The notes beneath the pieces were generated by a model that was given only the letters and a program-made list of their open reading frames with translations, was not told where the DNA came from and ran no database searches. Shown here piece after piece: positions 34,043 to 46,806 of a DNA stretch of 64,000 nt (position 1 is the first letter of the stretch; each line of letters starts with the position of its first letter). The position numbers and the translations under genes are program-made. Origin of the DNA: Turritopsis dohrnii (Eukaryota > Cnidaria > Hydrozoa > Anthoathecata > Oceaniidae); NCBI GenBank assembly GCA_027922465.2, contig BQMF02000054.1, forward strand, positions 868,001 through 932,000, written 5' to 3'.

Positions 34043-36873
34043 TACGTTTGATTTTTGGACGTTGCGCAAAATTGTCAAACGCTTGAGATGCTAACGACTC
34101 AGTGCTCTGGTAGGATGGATTTGAATACCCTCTGCAATGAAGTTTGGGACTATTCATTGGTATTCCAGAGAACTTGTTATAAAATCCAACATTTTGCGAG
34201 CTGTGTTCAAAGTCTGGTGTGTTTAATGCCATGGACACTCTGTTTGCAAACAATGCGGCGGGCAAGCCAACCCGGTTTCTATTTCTCAGTCCATCATCTG
34301 AGTAACTTTTTTCCAATGTGTTATTGGTCCATTTTCTCCATGTGTTGGAAGGGAGCGGCGAATGTGGGTTAGAAAAATCAAGGTCGGATACTCTGGCGTC
34401 TGTATAATTTCTTTGTGTTTTCAAATTTAATTCTGTATGATTGTTGTTGCTATGGTTACTGACATTATTGTTAATATTGCTATGGTTACTGTCGTTGGTG
34501 AAGAAATGTTCTGATTTACCGTTTAGTGGATTTATACTTTTTCCATTGCTACTGATATGCCCTACTCCATTTATCGCTTCGTTCGGCATTTTCCCATCGT
34601 TCGGCATTTTCCCATCGTTCGTCACTACTAAGCGTATATTCGAAGGTGTAGTTGATTGGTTCATTGACGGTTTTGCTATTTCAATATTGAAAGTCTTCCT
34701 CTCTGTGTCACACGATTCAATCGCCACTACAGAAAAACGTTCAATGGACTGCTTTCTGTCCTGAAAATAAAAACACAGTCTATTGGTTACTGTCACTTTT
34801 ACTAACAGATAACAGTTAATAAAATTATAAGGACATTTTATGTAAGTGTGTCCGATGAGAGAGTTATTTCTGTTTACACCTCGTTGTATTCTTACCTTAC
34901 TACTAAAAGAGATCTGGGTTCGTGGTTGTAAGCCAGGTTAAACAGAAGTATGTATTTCTCGAGAAGTAAAATATCTCTTGAAATCCATCAGCGTTGGAGA
35001 ATATTTCGGCATTGTAAAGATGACATTAAGTCGTAACTAGGTATTCTGAAGTCTTTCACACAGCCTTTAGCACATCTGTGACCCTAAGCACATCTGTGAA
35101 GCTAACGAACTGCTTGAAAGGTTTCCGATAAGGTTGAAATAAAAAGAAACCTACCATCGTTGTTTTCTCCACAAGTTCGAATGTTGGTGAGTTTCTAGGC
35201 TTGCCATTTTTAACAGCAGTACCATTGCTAGCTTTTCTGTTTTCTAAAATTTTCGCCCTCACTATGGGCTTACCATCTTCTGGGACAATTGTTCCCCTTC
35301 GACTGGACCTGAATTCTCCTCTAGCCATCGGCAGACGATTGTCATCTTCGACTTTATAACCCAGCTTTTTCATTGCTTTTGAATTTAAGTTTTCAATCCT
35401 TAAGTTTCGGAGAGCGTCCATTGGATCCGAAACATCCAGTTTTTTTGTTTTCTCTTCAATAATTCCCGAAATGGAAACGATAACACCAGACATGATTGAC
35501 AGCCCGAGAACATAATAGATCAAAAAAGCAAGTTCGATTCCAAGCCGCTCGCCATCACCTAAAGAATTAACATGAAAAAAGGACTAAGTACGATGTTGTT
35601 TTGTTTGCATATTTTATTCGTCTCACTTACCCAAAACATGATTATTATCTTGTATTGGCACTAAATCTCCAAATCCCACAGTTGTCAAGGTAACAAAGGA
35701 AAAATAGAATCCATCAATATAATTCCAAAGTTTTTCGGTCGCCGTAAACAAAGCGCCACCAATCAGCAGCATTAAACCCGCCAAAACACTAGCAATAATG
35801 GCGCACTTCAATTCGAGTCTTTCTGCTTCCCGATTATACCATCTTCGCTCATAGGTTTTTACGGCGAAAGCAATAAAAGCCGTTAATTCATTACCGACAG
35901 TTCTCAGAAAAAAGCCAGTCAATGGAATACCGAGCAATGCGTACATCATCATCACTAATCGGCCTGCCGTAGTTTTAGGAACAATGGAACCATAACCTAT
36001 AAATATAAATGCATTCAATTTCAAGTACATTGATAATAGTGAATTCTATATGGCGTCGTGGCCACTCAGACGTACTGCTGGAGTACATGGATGCACCTCC
36101 CTGAATTTACATCAAGGTTCTTATCTCTTACTTTTTCATGCTTAAAATGATAGAGCAAAGTAAAAGGATGGATTTTAAATTTTGCGCAAAGCTTTTATTG
36201 TATGGAAAATATACTGGTCGTACGTCCGTATACGTCCGTATAGTGCAGTTAAAAAAAAGAGTTTTGTTGAATGATTACTTGAAAGGTTTTGAAATATTTT
36301 ACATCATTTCAGGACAGAAAAATGAGAATTTAAAACCTTTTGCGTCAAACCATGATGATCGACATCAAATAAATGGTATTTATTGAAAGAGATTATGATC
36401 CAGATATTGCATAACTGGAATATGTAAAGGCGTCGTTTCAACGTCGAATCAGCGTTAAAACATGTCGAGAAGTTAATGAAAAAATGATTCAAAATTTAAA
36501 AATTAGCACATCAAGATATCCTTGGTCAAACTTGCCAACAAATATGACTTGTACCTATCGTCGTGATCACGTTTCCACAAAAGAAAAATGAAGTTCCGAA
36601 TGTCCATTTCTTTCCATAGGAATTACCCACAATTCCATTTTTTGTGGCATCATATATCAAGTTCTCCAGGAGCAGAAATTCAGTTTCGGTAATGTTCAAC
36701 TTTTCTTTCCATCTTATTTTCGCGCTTCGATACTTCTTCTCGTTCAATTCATAACGATCAATGCTCGACTTTCCTTCCAAGCCAAGAAAAATACCGGCCC
36801 CGATAAACAGGTATACCAAGAACATAGTCGTCCGAATTCCGACTTTTCGAATGCTGGATTTGATTGATCCCAT
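34011..36873 (-). CDS. two-pore-domain potassium channel (four exons)
   Basis: Exons are 36873-36555, 35996-35631, 35558-35155 and 34760-34011. All introns are GT-AG and phases match (1, 1, 0), giving 612 residues. K2P channels dimerise to form leak potassium pores in the plasma membrane. M1 is at about residues 14-33. The extracellular cap contains an NIT site. The first pore signature TIGYG (105-109) is split by intron 1. M2 is at about 120-142 and M3 at about 171-191; the second pore signature TVGFG is at 212-216. M4 is at about 239-262 and directly follows the intron 2 junction. A long Ser/Asn-rich cytoplasmic tail of about 350 residues follows, with an imperfect 'NDGKMP' duplication. The start at 36873 is the first ATG of the open frame. 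The stop TGA (34011-34013) lies inside the 36-bp minisatellite. The K2P call is firm; the subfamily is not assigned. Confidence 0.92.
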
Positions 36874-36879
36874 CACAAA

Positions 36880-38650
36880 GATCTTCCTGTAACCATGGGA
36901 ATTATTTGAACTAAGACAAAAAACAAATAAAAGCTGGTCAGTCCTTTATCAGAAATCTTTTTTAACAAAAAATATGACGCACATAGGACCAGACAGATAA
37001 AAAGAAATAATTTTGCTTTTCCAAATCTTCATCGACTGGCAAATGGTCCTTTTTCATCTTCCTAAAGCGAAGACTTTTCTACTGTACTGCTGTCCATAGG
37101 AACACGAAGAAACACATAGAAAAACATTATATTCGGAATTTCATTGCAAAGAAAACCAGAATTAAATATTCTTTCAAATTTAATAATAGTTTCTATCATC
37201 CTTATATTTTCTTTTTCAGTAAGAAAGAAAATGAAAGTTGTTTTCTCAACTTTTTATTTGCAAAAACTTCTATAAAGCCTTTCTTACATTTCCGAAATCA
37301 AAAATCTCAAAATCTCTCATTCGAAAATAGGAAAGCACCAAACTCCAGAACACTGGCCACTTCAACTAACATTTTACATTTCTTTTTGTCAGATAATTTA
37401 AGCAGGTGTGTCTGTGCATGACATCGATACTAGTTGAAACACATCGGGCTAAGGAACCCATCTACTCTTACACTTTCTCCAATCCTCATCTTCGATACCA
37501 ATAAGAAAATCAGAAGGTCAAAGATATATCAAACACACAAAGCAACAAATACGTGAGTTTGGAAGACCTGGGTAACAACCAACTGCTCCATTTAATCTCT
37601 CCTTCGTAGGTGTTATTTTTATTGTTTTTTTTTTATCTGTGAGTGTACACGGTTATCAAGTAAATGATCGATTAAACGTGAACAGCAAGGAAAAGAAAAG
37701 ACGGAGAGTAGAGATGCACATGTGGATTTTGTAATGGATACTCATATCTTTGTTATCTTTACATCTTTTGATTTTTTCGGAAAGCTCGTGAATTGCTCAG
37801 TATGGAGGAGTGTTCTAATCACTTCTTCACTGATATTTATATATTTGTTTTTTGCTTAAATAATTCATATTAATGATAACATGAAAACAATGAGGGAACT
37901 TGAAGTGTTTCTCATCTCTTTTTCTTTTACTTTTCTGACGTATGCACCGACAAACAAAAAAGAAAATTTCAGAAGCATATAAAGGGAGAAATATTTCACC
38001 TGCAACATTATCATTCAACTAGTTTTTCGCACTCTTCAATATCCTTTGAGATTTCAGTGCAAAGACGTGATTGAAGGACTTGTTATATAACACTCTTGTT
38101 TATATCTTAATAATTTTATAACAAAAAGGAAAAAAAAGTTCCTACCAAACCAAAACATTGTTTTGTAAGTTATATTTGATACTTTTTTGTGTTTAAAATG
38201 TGTGAAGATATATTTTAAAAATACTTCAAAAACTGTGCTGCTATCAACTAAGCCTTTACGAGGGGGCGTAATCGAAAAACTTTGACACGTCTAAACTACT
38301 GTGTTTACCATATCGACAAATAGGAAAAATGCCGTCTTGTCGGATTCAATTTGAAGTTTCAAAACCTAGAGGTTCATCGATTATAACAGATGTGTTATAA
38401 AACAAAACGCTAGAGGCCGTGAACACTAGACAAAGCTGTTTAAACGACGCAAATCTCTGAGATCACTATCTTAAAAATAGTCTCGTTTCTAAACAACCAC
38501 TAGTAAATAAGAGGGGTGATTTTCATTACATCCTTACATCGTAATATAGGAGGGTAACGGACGCAACAAATAAGAGAAATGTATAACAACACGACCATTT
38601 TTATTGACGATTTCTCTGCGATTCAACGAAATGTTAAACAAGATTCGCAA
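36880..38650. other. no gene seen
   Basis: AT-rich sequence upstream of the potassium channel. It could hold 5' untranslated exons and its promoter, but no element is distinctive enough to annotate. Confidence 0.45.
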
Positions 38651-39130
38651 AAATGCGACTATATATTTCCCCAAAGTTGCGAAACTTTTGTTAATTATTG
38701 TTAAGAAAAATATAAAAATGTTGTCCTTACTAAACAGGGTAGAATTGAATTTAATACCACAAAAGAACTTATTTTGAATTTATTAAGAAATGAATGTTCA
38801 TGGTCAAATGATAAGGTTGCTCTTATAAATTTTAAACAACTAAATATCAACAACCGCACCAATACGTAAGGCGATTTTAGCATAATAAACATATGATCTT
38901 TATTGTTGCAGAAGCTTGACATCCTTTATACCATAAACTCATAAAACAATGTAATTCAACAGAAGACACTTGCACTTGCTTTTTGTAACTCAGATAAAAC
39001 TATCTTACAACATTATACAATCAAATTTACAAAAGAAGAAAAGAAAATTGTCAAACTTAATTTTAATACTACAATATATATAAGTATTAAAAATACTACG
39101 AGGTAAAAGCAACAAGATGCCCTGACAGGC

Positions 39131-40736
39131 ATAAGGATTTCTGCGAAACCAGCTGAAGCATGAAAAATGAAAGACTAGTGATATTCTTCAAATTTGAAGA
39201 TTGAACGACTTCTACAATATAACATCACATTTTTGATCATACACTCCCTAGGAATCCATGAAAGCATAACTGATATATACCCAGGGGCGTACGGTGACAA
39301 AATAAAAGGGGGGTCGAAATATACTGACGTTACTATCTAAGGAGGGCCCACCATGGTTGGGCCGGACGGGCCAAGAAAGTTTTTGAAATTTAGGTGCTCT
39401 AAAGTGCTTAAAATGGACTCCAAATTTTGTTTTTTCTTTAAAAACGAACCTTCTTAGAAGCTAGAAACTACTAGAAATTACAAGCAAATAGTAAAAAAAT
39501 GAAACTATGAATTACATCTCTTGATAAAAAATACAATCAGTCAAATACCAAGTTGGCTAAATGAATTTTTCTTGGATATAGTTCGAAAAACAATTTTGCT
39601 GCGTCTTTGTAATCCACTTCTACAGTTCTGTGAATGTTCATGATAGCTAAAGAAGTCAGACGATTCGATGTCATGCTAGATCGTAGCCATGCTCTTTTTC
39701 ATGCATCTTCCTTCTTCTGTCTTTGTTTGGCATTTTGTAGTTTTAATCGCAGAGCAAAAAAAATCGACACACTTTTCCAACAAACAAGACTAACTGTGTA
39801 ATATAACTTTCAAAAATAAGGGAAAAAAGCAGAAACACGTGAATACAAAAGTGTGTCACATAAAAGAGATTTTATATTTAATTAAAAGAAGACCCTGCAG
39901 TGCCGCAAATGCGAAATAAAATTTATCATGTTTTCTTTTCTCAAGTCTTATTATCAATTCATAACAATTTTGAAAAGGGGCAAACTTTTGCAAAAGGGGG
40001 GTCGGTCGCACCCAACGACACCCCCACGGTACGCCCCTGTAATACCATAGATCAAAAATAGATAAAACAAAAATAAATAGTTAAACCCGCTAAAAAGTTT
40101 GTCAACTTTTGTTCATTTCCAGGGATGATGGCACATTACCTTTTAAAAAGTGTAAATAGGACTTAACTAAAAACAACAAAGAAAAGAAATACACATAAGG
40201 TGCGAATTGTAACCATGGATACACATTTTATATGGCAGTTTTTAAAAAAAAACGAGAAACGATGTATAAGAGCGAAAAGAAAAAAAACTTTTTCGAAAAA
40301 AAAATTAGGAAACAAAAGCGAAAAACTCATCAGACATACTACGTATCTACCTACCTAATCTAGCTACTAAGAATTTAAAAATATAGCTTTTAAAAAGTTT
40401 ATGAACGACTTGGATAAATTTTCCTAACTGCAAGAGAGCTTCGAACCACAAGATGTTACCAACAACGAACTTTTAAAATCTTAAGTTTATTACAAGCGAT
40501 GCTTCGAATTTGGTGGAACTGAAGTTCTCCATTGTGTTTTTAGTAGGAGAAATGTCTCTTATTTCGTGAAAGTGGCAAAACACTAAAATACTTATATAAA
40601 GAATGTTTTGGTAGTTTTCATGTAAAGGCACACACGAAATTTCAAAAAACCACTAGGTTTGGACAGCAAAAAAACCCAGAAAACAACCAGAGCCGGTTTT
40701 AATGTATTTCTTGCTTCCGCAGAAATCCAAAAAGAG
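39131..40736. mobile_element. copy of the ~1.5-kb family, interrupted by a hAT-like element
   Basis: It starts 'aggatttctgcgaaaccagctgaag' (39132 on; preceded by 'aacaagatgccctgacaggcat') and ends 'cttgcttccgcagaaatcc' at about 40734, so GGATTTCTGCG is inverted at the two ends. Internal block 'gaatgttttggtagttttca' near 40600 is shared with 12910 on the other strand. Confidence 0.6.
39282..40039. mobile_element. 758-bp hAT-like non-autonomous element
   Basis: The ends are CAGGGGCGTACGGTG and, inverted, CAGGGGCGTACCGTGGGGGTG-like. The flanks (TATATACC / TAATACCA) are compatible with a decayed 8-bp duplication. No coding sequence. Confidence 0.65.
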
Positions 40737-40912
40737 AATAACAAGAAGTTTCATTTTGATTTATAATTTAATTCAATATTTCGTCCTACATCCGCAGAAC
40801 ATTGTCATGCAGGACGAAATATTGAATTAAATTATAAATCAAAATGAAACTTCTCGTTACTCTCTTTTTACTAAAGCTTTACGCCCTGAAGAATATCTTC
40901 AATATATAAGCA
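40731..40912 (-). mobile_element. hairpin MITE, second copy
   Basis: Same foldback arms as at 14755-14966 ('agaataacaagaagtttc...' and 'gaaacttctcgttactct'), followed by the inverse of the single-copy part ('gccctgaagaatatcttc'). Inverted relative to the first copy. Confidence 0.8.
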
Positions 40913-42059
40913 AATAACTATCAAAAAGCAATCAAAAGCAATTCAAATTAGCACTTCAAATTCGGACAGAAGAGTTATTTTCAAAAAAGACATGGGCTTA
41001 AAGTGACAATTAAATTCAAGTGTTCAGAATAAATAAATAAATATATTTATATATTTATTATTTGATAAAAATGACCATTGCATTGTAAATCCTAAATGAA
41101 AAAAAACCAACAGATTTTGGTAGTGAAAATAGACTACACATCCATAACCAAATCACAAAAAAGCTGAAAGTAGACGTTTTTTGTTCTGGCTTGATTTAAT
41201 TTATATACAGATTGTTTGTTGGATTGAGCTTTGATTTATATACGTTTGTTGTTTGTGTGAAAATTGACAGTATATAAATTTTTCCTAAAATACCACAGTA
41301 TCAAAACAGTATAGGTGATCATGGAATTAATCCATAGTAAATTATGTTTCTGTTGTCAGATTAAATGAATATCCAGGGAAGCACATTTTTCGAGCAGATG
41401 TGTCTCACTCTTGTCTGTTATTATACGTAGTTGGTTTTCTGACGTTGTTATTGCATATACAACATCACATTTTTACTTGCTGTTTTTGTAATGTACTGGT
41501 TGAACTGGTTTTTCTCCACATAAAAAAGGTTTCCTTTTATAGCTGATGTGCTTTCAGTTCATATTATATCAGGACGTAAAATAAAAATAAATCTCCAGCC
41601 GGTATTGATAATGAATTTTCGCCTTTGCACTGAAATCGCAGCTTCAATGTTCCAAGCATTTAATTACCAATCATCATCATACATATAGCATTATTGTCAT
41701 CAACAAAAACAAAACAATACTTTTCTGTTTTCTACACGTTTCTTCAAAAGTTTTTAAACCTTTTTAAGACAATACTGAACTAAAACGATTTATTTCCATC
41801 ATTTAATTTGAATTCCCTTGAATCATTTTAAAAGCTAGTGGAAAAATCAAAAATCTTCTACAGCCCATCTGACTGAAAAAACATGGCGTACTACTTGACT
41901 GTAGACTAGCCTCTATTCTTATCTACTTTGGCGGCTAGGCGAAAATTCAATACTGAACCGCGGCTATAAAAGTGAACGGAGAAGGAGAAGAAGAAGAAGA
42001 AGGAGAAGGAAAATGCCGGTTTTAACATATATTTCGCCCTATGGGGAAATATATAAAAA

Positions 42060-44800
42060 GACACTGATACCACCATTGCTACACACGAAAAGATGAAGAT
42101 TCATTTTCTAAAAAGGATTTTAGAAAATTGGAAAAACTCTACATTAAAAATGCAACAAAGCGCAATTGGATATCAACTTCTTAAACAACTGCAAGCTGTT
42201 TCAAGTATTTCCTCGTTTTATCTGCTTGAATCTACCAACTGTCAACAAACAAGATGATCTTTTTATCAAAAAACGCCTTTTACGCAGTGCAATCAACAAG
42301 CGATACAAAGAAAAAGCCAAACTTAAAGAGGCATTGTACGGCTGAAATCAACAAAAATAGGGCTGTCGAAAAAAACGGTCGTTGTAATCTTGATGTCCCA
42401 TATCTAATCTTTATGAAACAATCGTATCTGTATTTGGGTTATCGTGGAAAGCCAAACAAGAAACGATGTCGAACAAGATGAGCTAGTACAAATATAAAAA
42501 TTGCTGTTTTTGTAATCAATTTTTTCACTTACGTTATCAAGTTGCAAAAAAATAAAAGCACCAAAAGACTATGAATTTATATAAGAAATTAATTTCGTGG
42601 TTCTGATGCGAAAGCTATGTATCATTTTGAAGATATATGTGGATAACATTTACATACTTTTTTTTCTATCACTTGTCAATTATGTTTCTCAAACGATATG
42701 GGTTTATACATGACATTTGAATACGAATAAGTTCTGTTTTATGACCTTTTCGATGTGAAATATCATTCGTCTGTATCAAAATGTAAATTTTAGATCACGA
42801 TTCAACGATAAACTCTTTTTTTTTTACAGAAATATTAAATATATGATAATATAACAACAACTCCCTTCTTTTTCTTCCCACATTTACATTCTTCTCCACA
42901 TTTTACTTCCCTTGTCTTGCAGGGGCAACCAGATCTTTTACCATCTTTTCTGCTGCAAGTCGAGTTACGTAATACAATGCTGAAAATGCACGAGTGAGTA
43001 AATGTAATCAAATCTAAGTTTCGTTGAGAACAAACAACGAAGAAAAAGTTTTGTTTTGATTGGAATAAGCAATGAAATCAAATCACTTTAAATTAGCTTC
43101 CACAACATTCTCTTATAATGATAAGTAATCTTACTTGAGTTAAGACAGGTGACATGTTTCTTCACACACAACGATGACTTATAATTCATGAGAAAATTCA
43201 GTAATTACTTCTAACACGTATTGTAGAAGAATGAATTCTTTCACCAACATATTGTTTAAAAGGTGTCAAAACTAAGTTTCAGGTTGATTTCCCGAAATAA
43301 AGAAGATCTCTGTTCTTCTCCGACAGAGAAAGCTTGATTATTTGCCGCCATATTTAATTATATTTTCCATGTTCGATCACGTGACGATAATATTTACAAT
43401 TTTAGCCGTACAATGCCTCTTTAACATCTGTCATCTTTTCACACTTCTAGTCTAACTCACTAATTTTAATTGGAGATTTTGATGTATAGCTTTTTTGTAA
43501 CACCTTTTGTAATCATTATTTCATATATGTAGGAATTTTTTTTTTGTAATATTTTATAGCTGATGATGACATAAGAATGTCGAAACATGTCCTTAAAAAA
43601 ATGTGTTTTTATTTTAAAAAATATTGACGATTTCCTTTTACTATTCCGAAAGTATGAATTACCGATTTTCACATGCAATTACTTTCTTTGAGAGTTTCTT
43701 TTTCGTTAGCAGTTCCATAAGTTCGACATTTAACTTATTTTGAAATCTGTGCTTGTCTCTTCACGTCCTTGTCTTGTCGTTGTGCAGTTTTCGTAAGAAG
43801 ATCCTTATATTTTGTTTCTTCAGTTCTTAATTTTATTCTTTTGGGTACATTAATCAACACGCAGCTTTCGTTTTATATACGATTCCTTTTCTTTTTGAAT
43901 TTCGTTCTTTCAAGAACGGTGACTTTTTTTGTTTTCCATAATCAGAAAAAAAATCTAGTGAGAATTGTATAAAAGCTAGGATCTCGTCAAAACGTCTCGT
44001 CTCGCCCTGAAAAGCTCCATATGGCCACCCCCTAATAGATAAAAACAAAAGATTGGAATACTACTATAAGTTGATAGATGTTAAAAGCAGTAAAAATTAT
44101 CATGTAAGGATATTCCACGGAATACTGTTACTAATTTCAGATAAGATTTCAGATTTCATCTTAAGTTGACAGAGTTTTCAGAATAAAATTCCTCAAGTTT
44201 TCCCAGGTATTCCTGGAATTTTCCAGGCTTCCAGGGAGACACTACAGGTCATGGCTAAAGTAAACAAACTTGTTTAGATTTATATTGTTTTAAGAGGTTG
44301 GTTTAAGAGCATTGACAATTTCAAAAATAATGAAGTGTAATGAAGGTAGTGAGAAAATAAAGTCAACAGTTTTCTACAATGGAATAATCACAAGAATTAA
44401 TCATGCATTCAATCATACAGTCAATGCATGGCCCAGATATTAAAGTAAATAAATGAGTATGTATAAGCTGAGACTGAGAACACTGCTGACACATCAGTCA
44501 CGTCAAATTTTCATTTGAACACCTTGTTACTGAACGACAGTGAGATTTTGTTTTTAGCTATACATCTAGATTTAGGGTAATCGTTTTTTGGGGATACTTT
44601 CATCTACTTTAAAAGGAGGTGTTTCCGGAGGGTTTTTACAAAATTAAATAAAATTTTTAAGTTGTAAACTGCAAGTATCTTTTTTACTATGAAAACATTC
44701 TCATTGAAAAGTTTTCTCAAGTTGAAAATGGGATTCACAATAGATAACAACTGAGTAAAATTGAATATTTAATTTCCGCACACCTTAGCAATAAAATCTT
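42060..44800. other. no gene supported
   Basis: The plus-strand frame at 42254-42481 is basic, has no recognisable motif and no flanking exon. A segment at 43555-43600 ('gctgatgatgacataag...gtcgaaacatgtc') resembles the 3' tail wording of retroelements in other animals, but no coding part is attached. Confidence 0.4.
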
Positions 44801-44820
44801 TTGCAGGCTGACTAACGGGC

Positions 44821-45085
44821 TAAATTTGGACCAAATTATGAAAGTTCTCCAATTTTCATAAAAATTTGCACAAAGCGCAATTAAAAGGCGCTGATTTCGA
44901 ATTCGACAGTCATTTGTCAAATTTGGCCAAAATTGGGCAATTCGGGCCAAATTTGTGCCAAATTTGGACCAAATTATGAAAGTTCTCCAATTTTCATAAA
45001 AATTTGCGCAAAGCACAATTGAAAGGTGCCGATTTCGAATTTGAAAGTCATTTTGTCAAATTGGGCCAAAATTTGGCAATTTGGC
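44821..45085. repeat. two-copy ~139-bp tandem repeat
   Basis: The block 'aaatttggaccaaattatg' with 'aaagttctccaattttcat' and 'gcacaattgaaaggtgccga'-type ends occurs from 44822 and again from 44961. A diverged single relative is at 25434-25540. Confidence 0.8.
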
Positions 45086-45469
45086 AATGCTATATTGAGA
45101 ATGTTTTATAACTGTTGAGAGTAGATTTGTGTAATTGTGACACCGTCCTGAAGACTAAGCCAAATTTGAGACGAATAAGTTTTGATCTATTTGATTTGTA
45201 TAATTGCGAGTTGAAATTCTGCTACCGTTATCAACTATTGCATCTCATAGTTCTAGAAACAGTATATATTTGTTAAAATTATGAGAATGCAATATAGCGA
45301 AATTTTCGACTTCCAAGTCGTCTTGTTGTTTTTTCAATATCAAAATTCACAAAGCTAAATCCATGTAAATTGCCCACAAGATTGTATTCACAAATCCAGG
45401 AAAAAGTTAACTCCGTCATGCAAATGTTAAACCACTTTTTGACGATCTCAAAACTTTCACTATCTATCA

Positions 45470-45779
45470 AATTAACGTTTATCAAATTCTATGTCTTATG
45501 TATAAATGCAAAACTAAAACTGCGCCGTCCACATTTCACCATTTATATACTATTACAGTAGTGAGTAAATACACAACCAGATTTGCGAGAATATTATGTG
45601 AGCCGTATTGTCGCAATAAACTTAGTCAATTTAACATATCTTTTCGTGCTCCACATTTGTGGAACATACTCGTTGTACCAAAAGACACCCTACAGGATTG
45701 CAAATCCTATTTAAATTTTAAGCATAAACGTAAGGTTATGCTCCTCCAGCACTCTGACAACATGGAACAATATTTTTAA
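45470..45779 (+). pseudogene. 3' fragment of a CR1/Jockey-group LINE
   Basis: The frame translates to the typical C-terminal tail of non-LTR polyproteins: a 'QILCLMYKCK' segment, then 'TRFARILCEP' and 'FNISFRAPHLWN', with a final 'SYLNFKHKRK'. Only about 100 codons remain, and no reverse transcriptase is attached, so it is a 5'-truncated copy. Confidence 0.65.
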
Positions 45780-46069
45780 TACGCGTTTTATTTTACGACC
45801 AATTACTCTTTTAAAGATAAATTGTAAACAAATTTCTTACGTAATCAAATTCTGAAATGTCTCAACAAGAACTAGCATAAAAGGTTCTCGATGATAAGAT
45901 CACCTTGATCTTCTGCGAGTTTTCCTTGTTTCTTTATGAGCTTACGAGAATATGAACTTGTATGATATTCTTTTACGCATGTATAATATACTTAACACTT
46001 TGCAGCTTGTTGTAAGGAATATATTAGAACCTTGTAAACTTATAATCGACAGAAAATATACTTATCTAT

Positions 46070-46106
46070 CTATCTTTAGTATCTATCTATCTATCTATCT
46101 ATCTAT
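46070..46106. repeat. (CTAT)n microsatellite
   Basis: A run of 'ctat' tetranucleotides. Confidence 0.85.
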
Positions 46107-46806
46107 CTTACTCATTTTTCATCAATTGCGATATAAGATTTTAAACAGTTTTTTGATTTCCACTCATTTATGAAAAACGATCGCCTTCAATCGCCCTAAC
46201 TTCGGACAGCTGCCCTAACTTCAGGAGCAAAAAACCCAGAAAACATTTCCTCAAAATATAAACCACATCATCAATATTGCAATGTCAATTAAACTTAATT
46301 CAAAACTTAACATTTTACAGAATTGATACGGAACTTTCAAGCTGCACATATATTTATCATGTTTTCTTAATGCAATTTAATGCTTTCCACATTTGCCCTG
46401 GATTTTCTTATTTAGTCTTTTCGTATTATCTGAAGAATACTAGTGTTTATCTAAAGAATGTCATTTTACTAAGGCTAATGGCATTTTAGAATATGGGTGA
46501 TAGTGAAAAACAATGGCAAAACTAGAATCTCGGTTTCTTTTTATCGTGTTTGTGACAAAAATTCATTATTACTTTTCATGCATAATATGAATCTTTATAA
46601 GCTTGAACTCCAGCAAATCACTTGTTTTGATGATATTATAGGGAATGTGAAATCTTTGCAAAAGATCAAAAAAGCTATTAATACTAACACGCCAGAATCT
46701 GTTATCTGCTTTATCGGATATTAATTTTCGCGTATCCGAATTATAGTACTGCGCGAATATTTGTCCACGCGAAACGGTCAAAGGGAAAAATGAAGAGTCC
46801 ATATTT

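Larger units (their letters stand above)
38660..42055 (-). repeat. mosaic dispersed repeat, copy 2, with nested insertions
   Basis: Inverted relative of 26951-28290. The end 'gcgactatatatttcccca' is near 38655-38675 and the other end 'cgccctatggggaaatata' near 42035-42055, with 'ccgcggctataaaagtgaac' near 41960. It is 3.4 kb instead of 1.3 kb because a copy of the 1.5-kb family (39131-40736, itself holding a hAT-like element) and a hairpin MITE (40731-40912) lie inside. Confidence 0.65.

Noticed and set aside
33896..34078. Protein with 12-residue repeats on the minus strand
   Set aside because: The frame differs from that of the channel gene and no splice site leads into it. It is treated as a minisatellite by-product, though noted as a finding.
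42254..42481. Basic 75-residue protein
   Set aside because: No motif, no flanking exons, and the surrounding sequence is repeat-rich.
46060..46110. CRISPR-like or other regular array
   Set aside because: Simple CTAT microsatellite without spacers.
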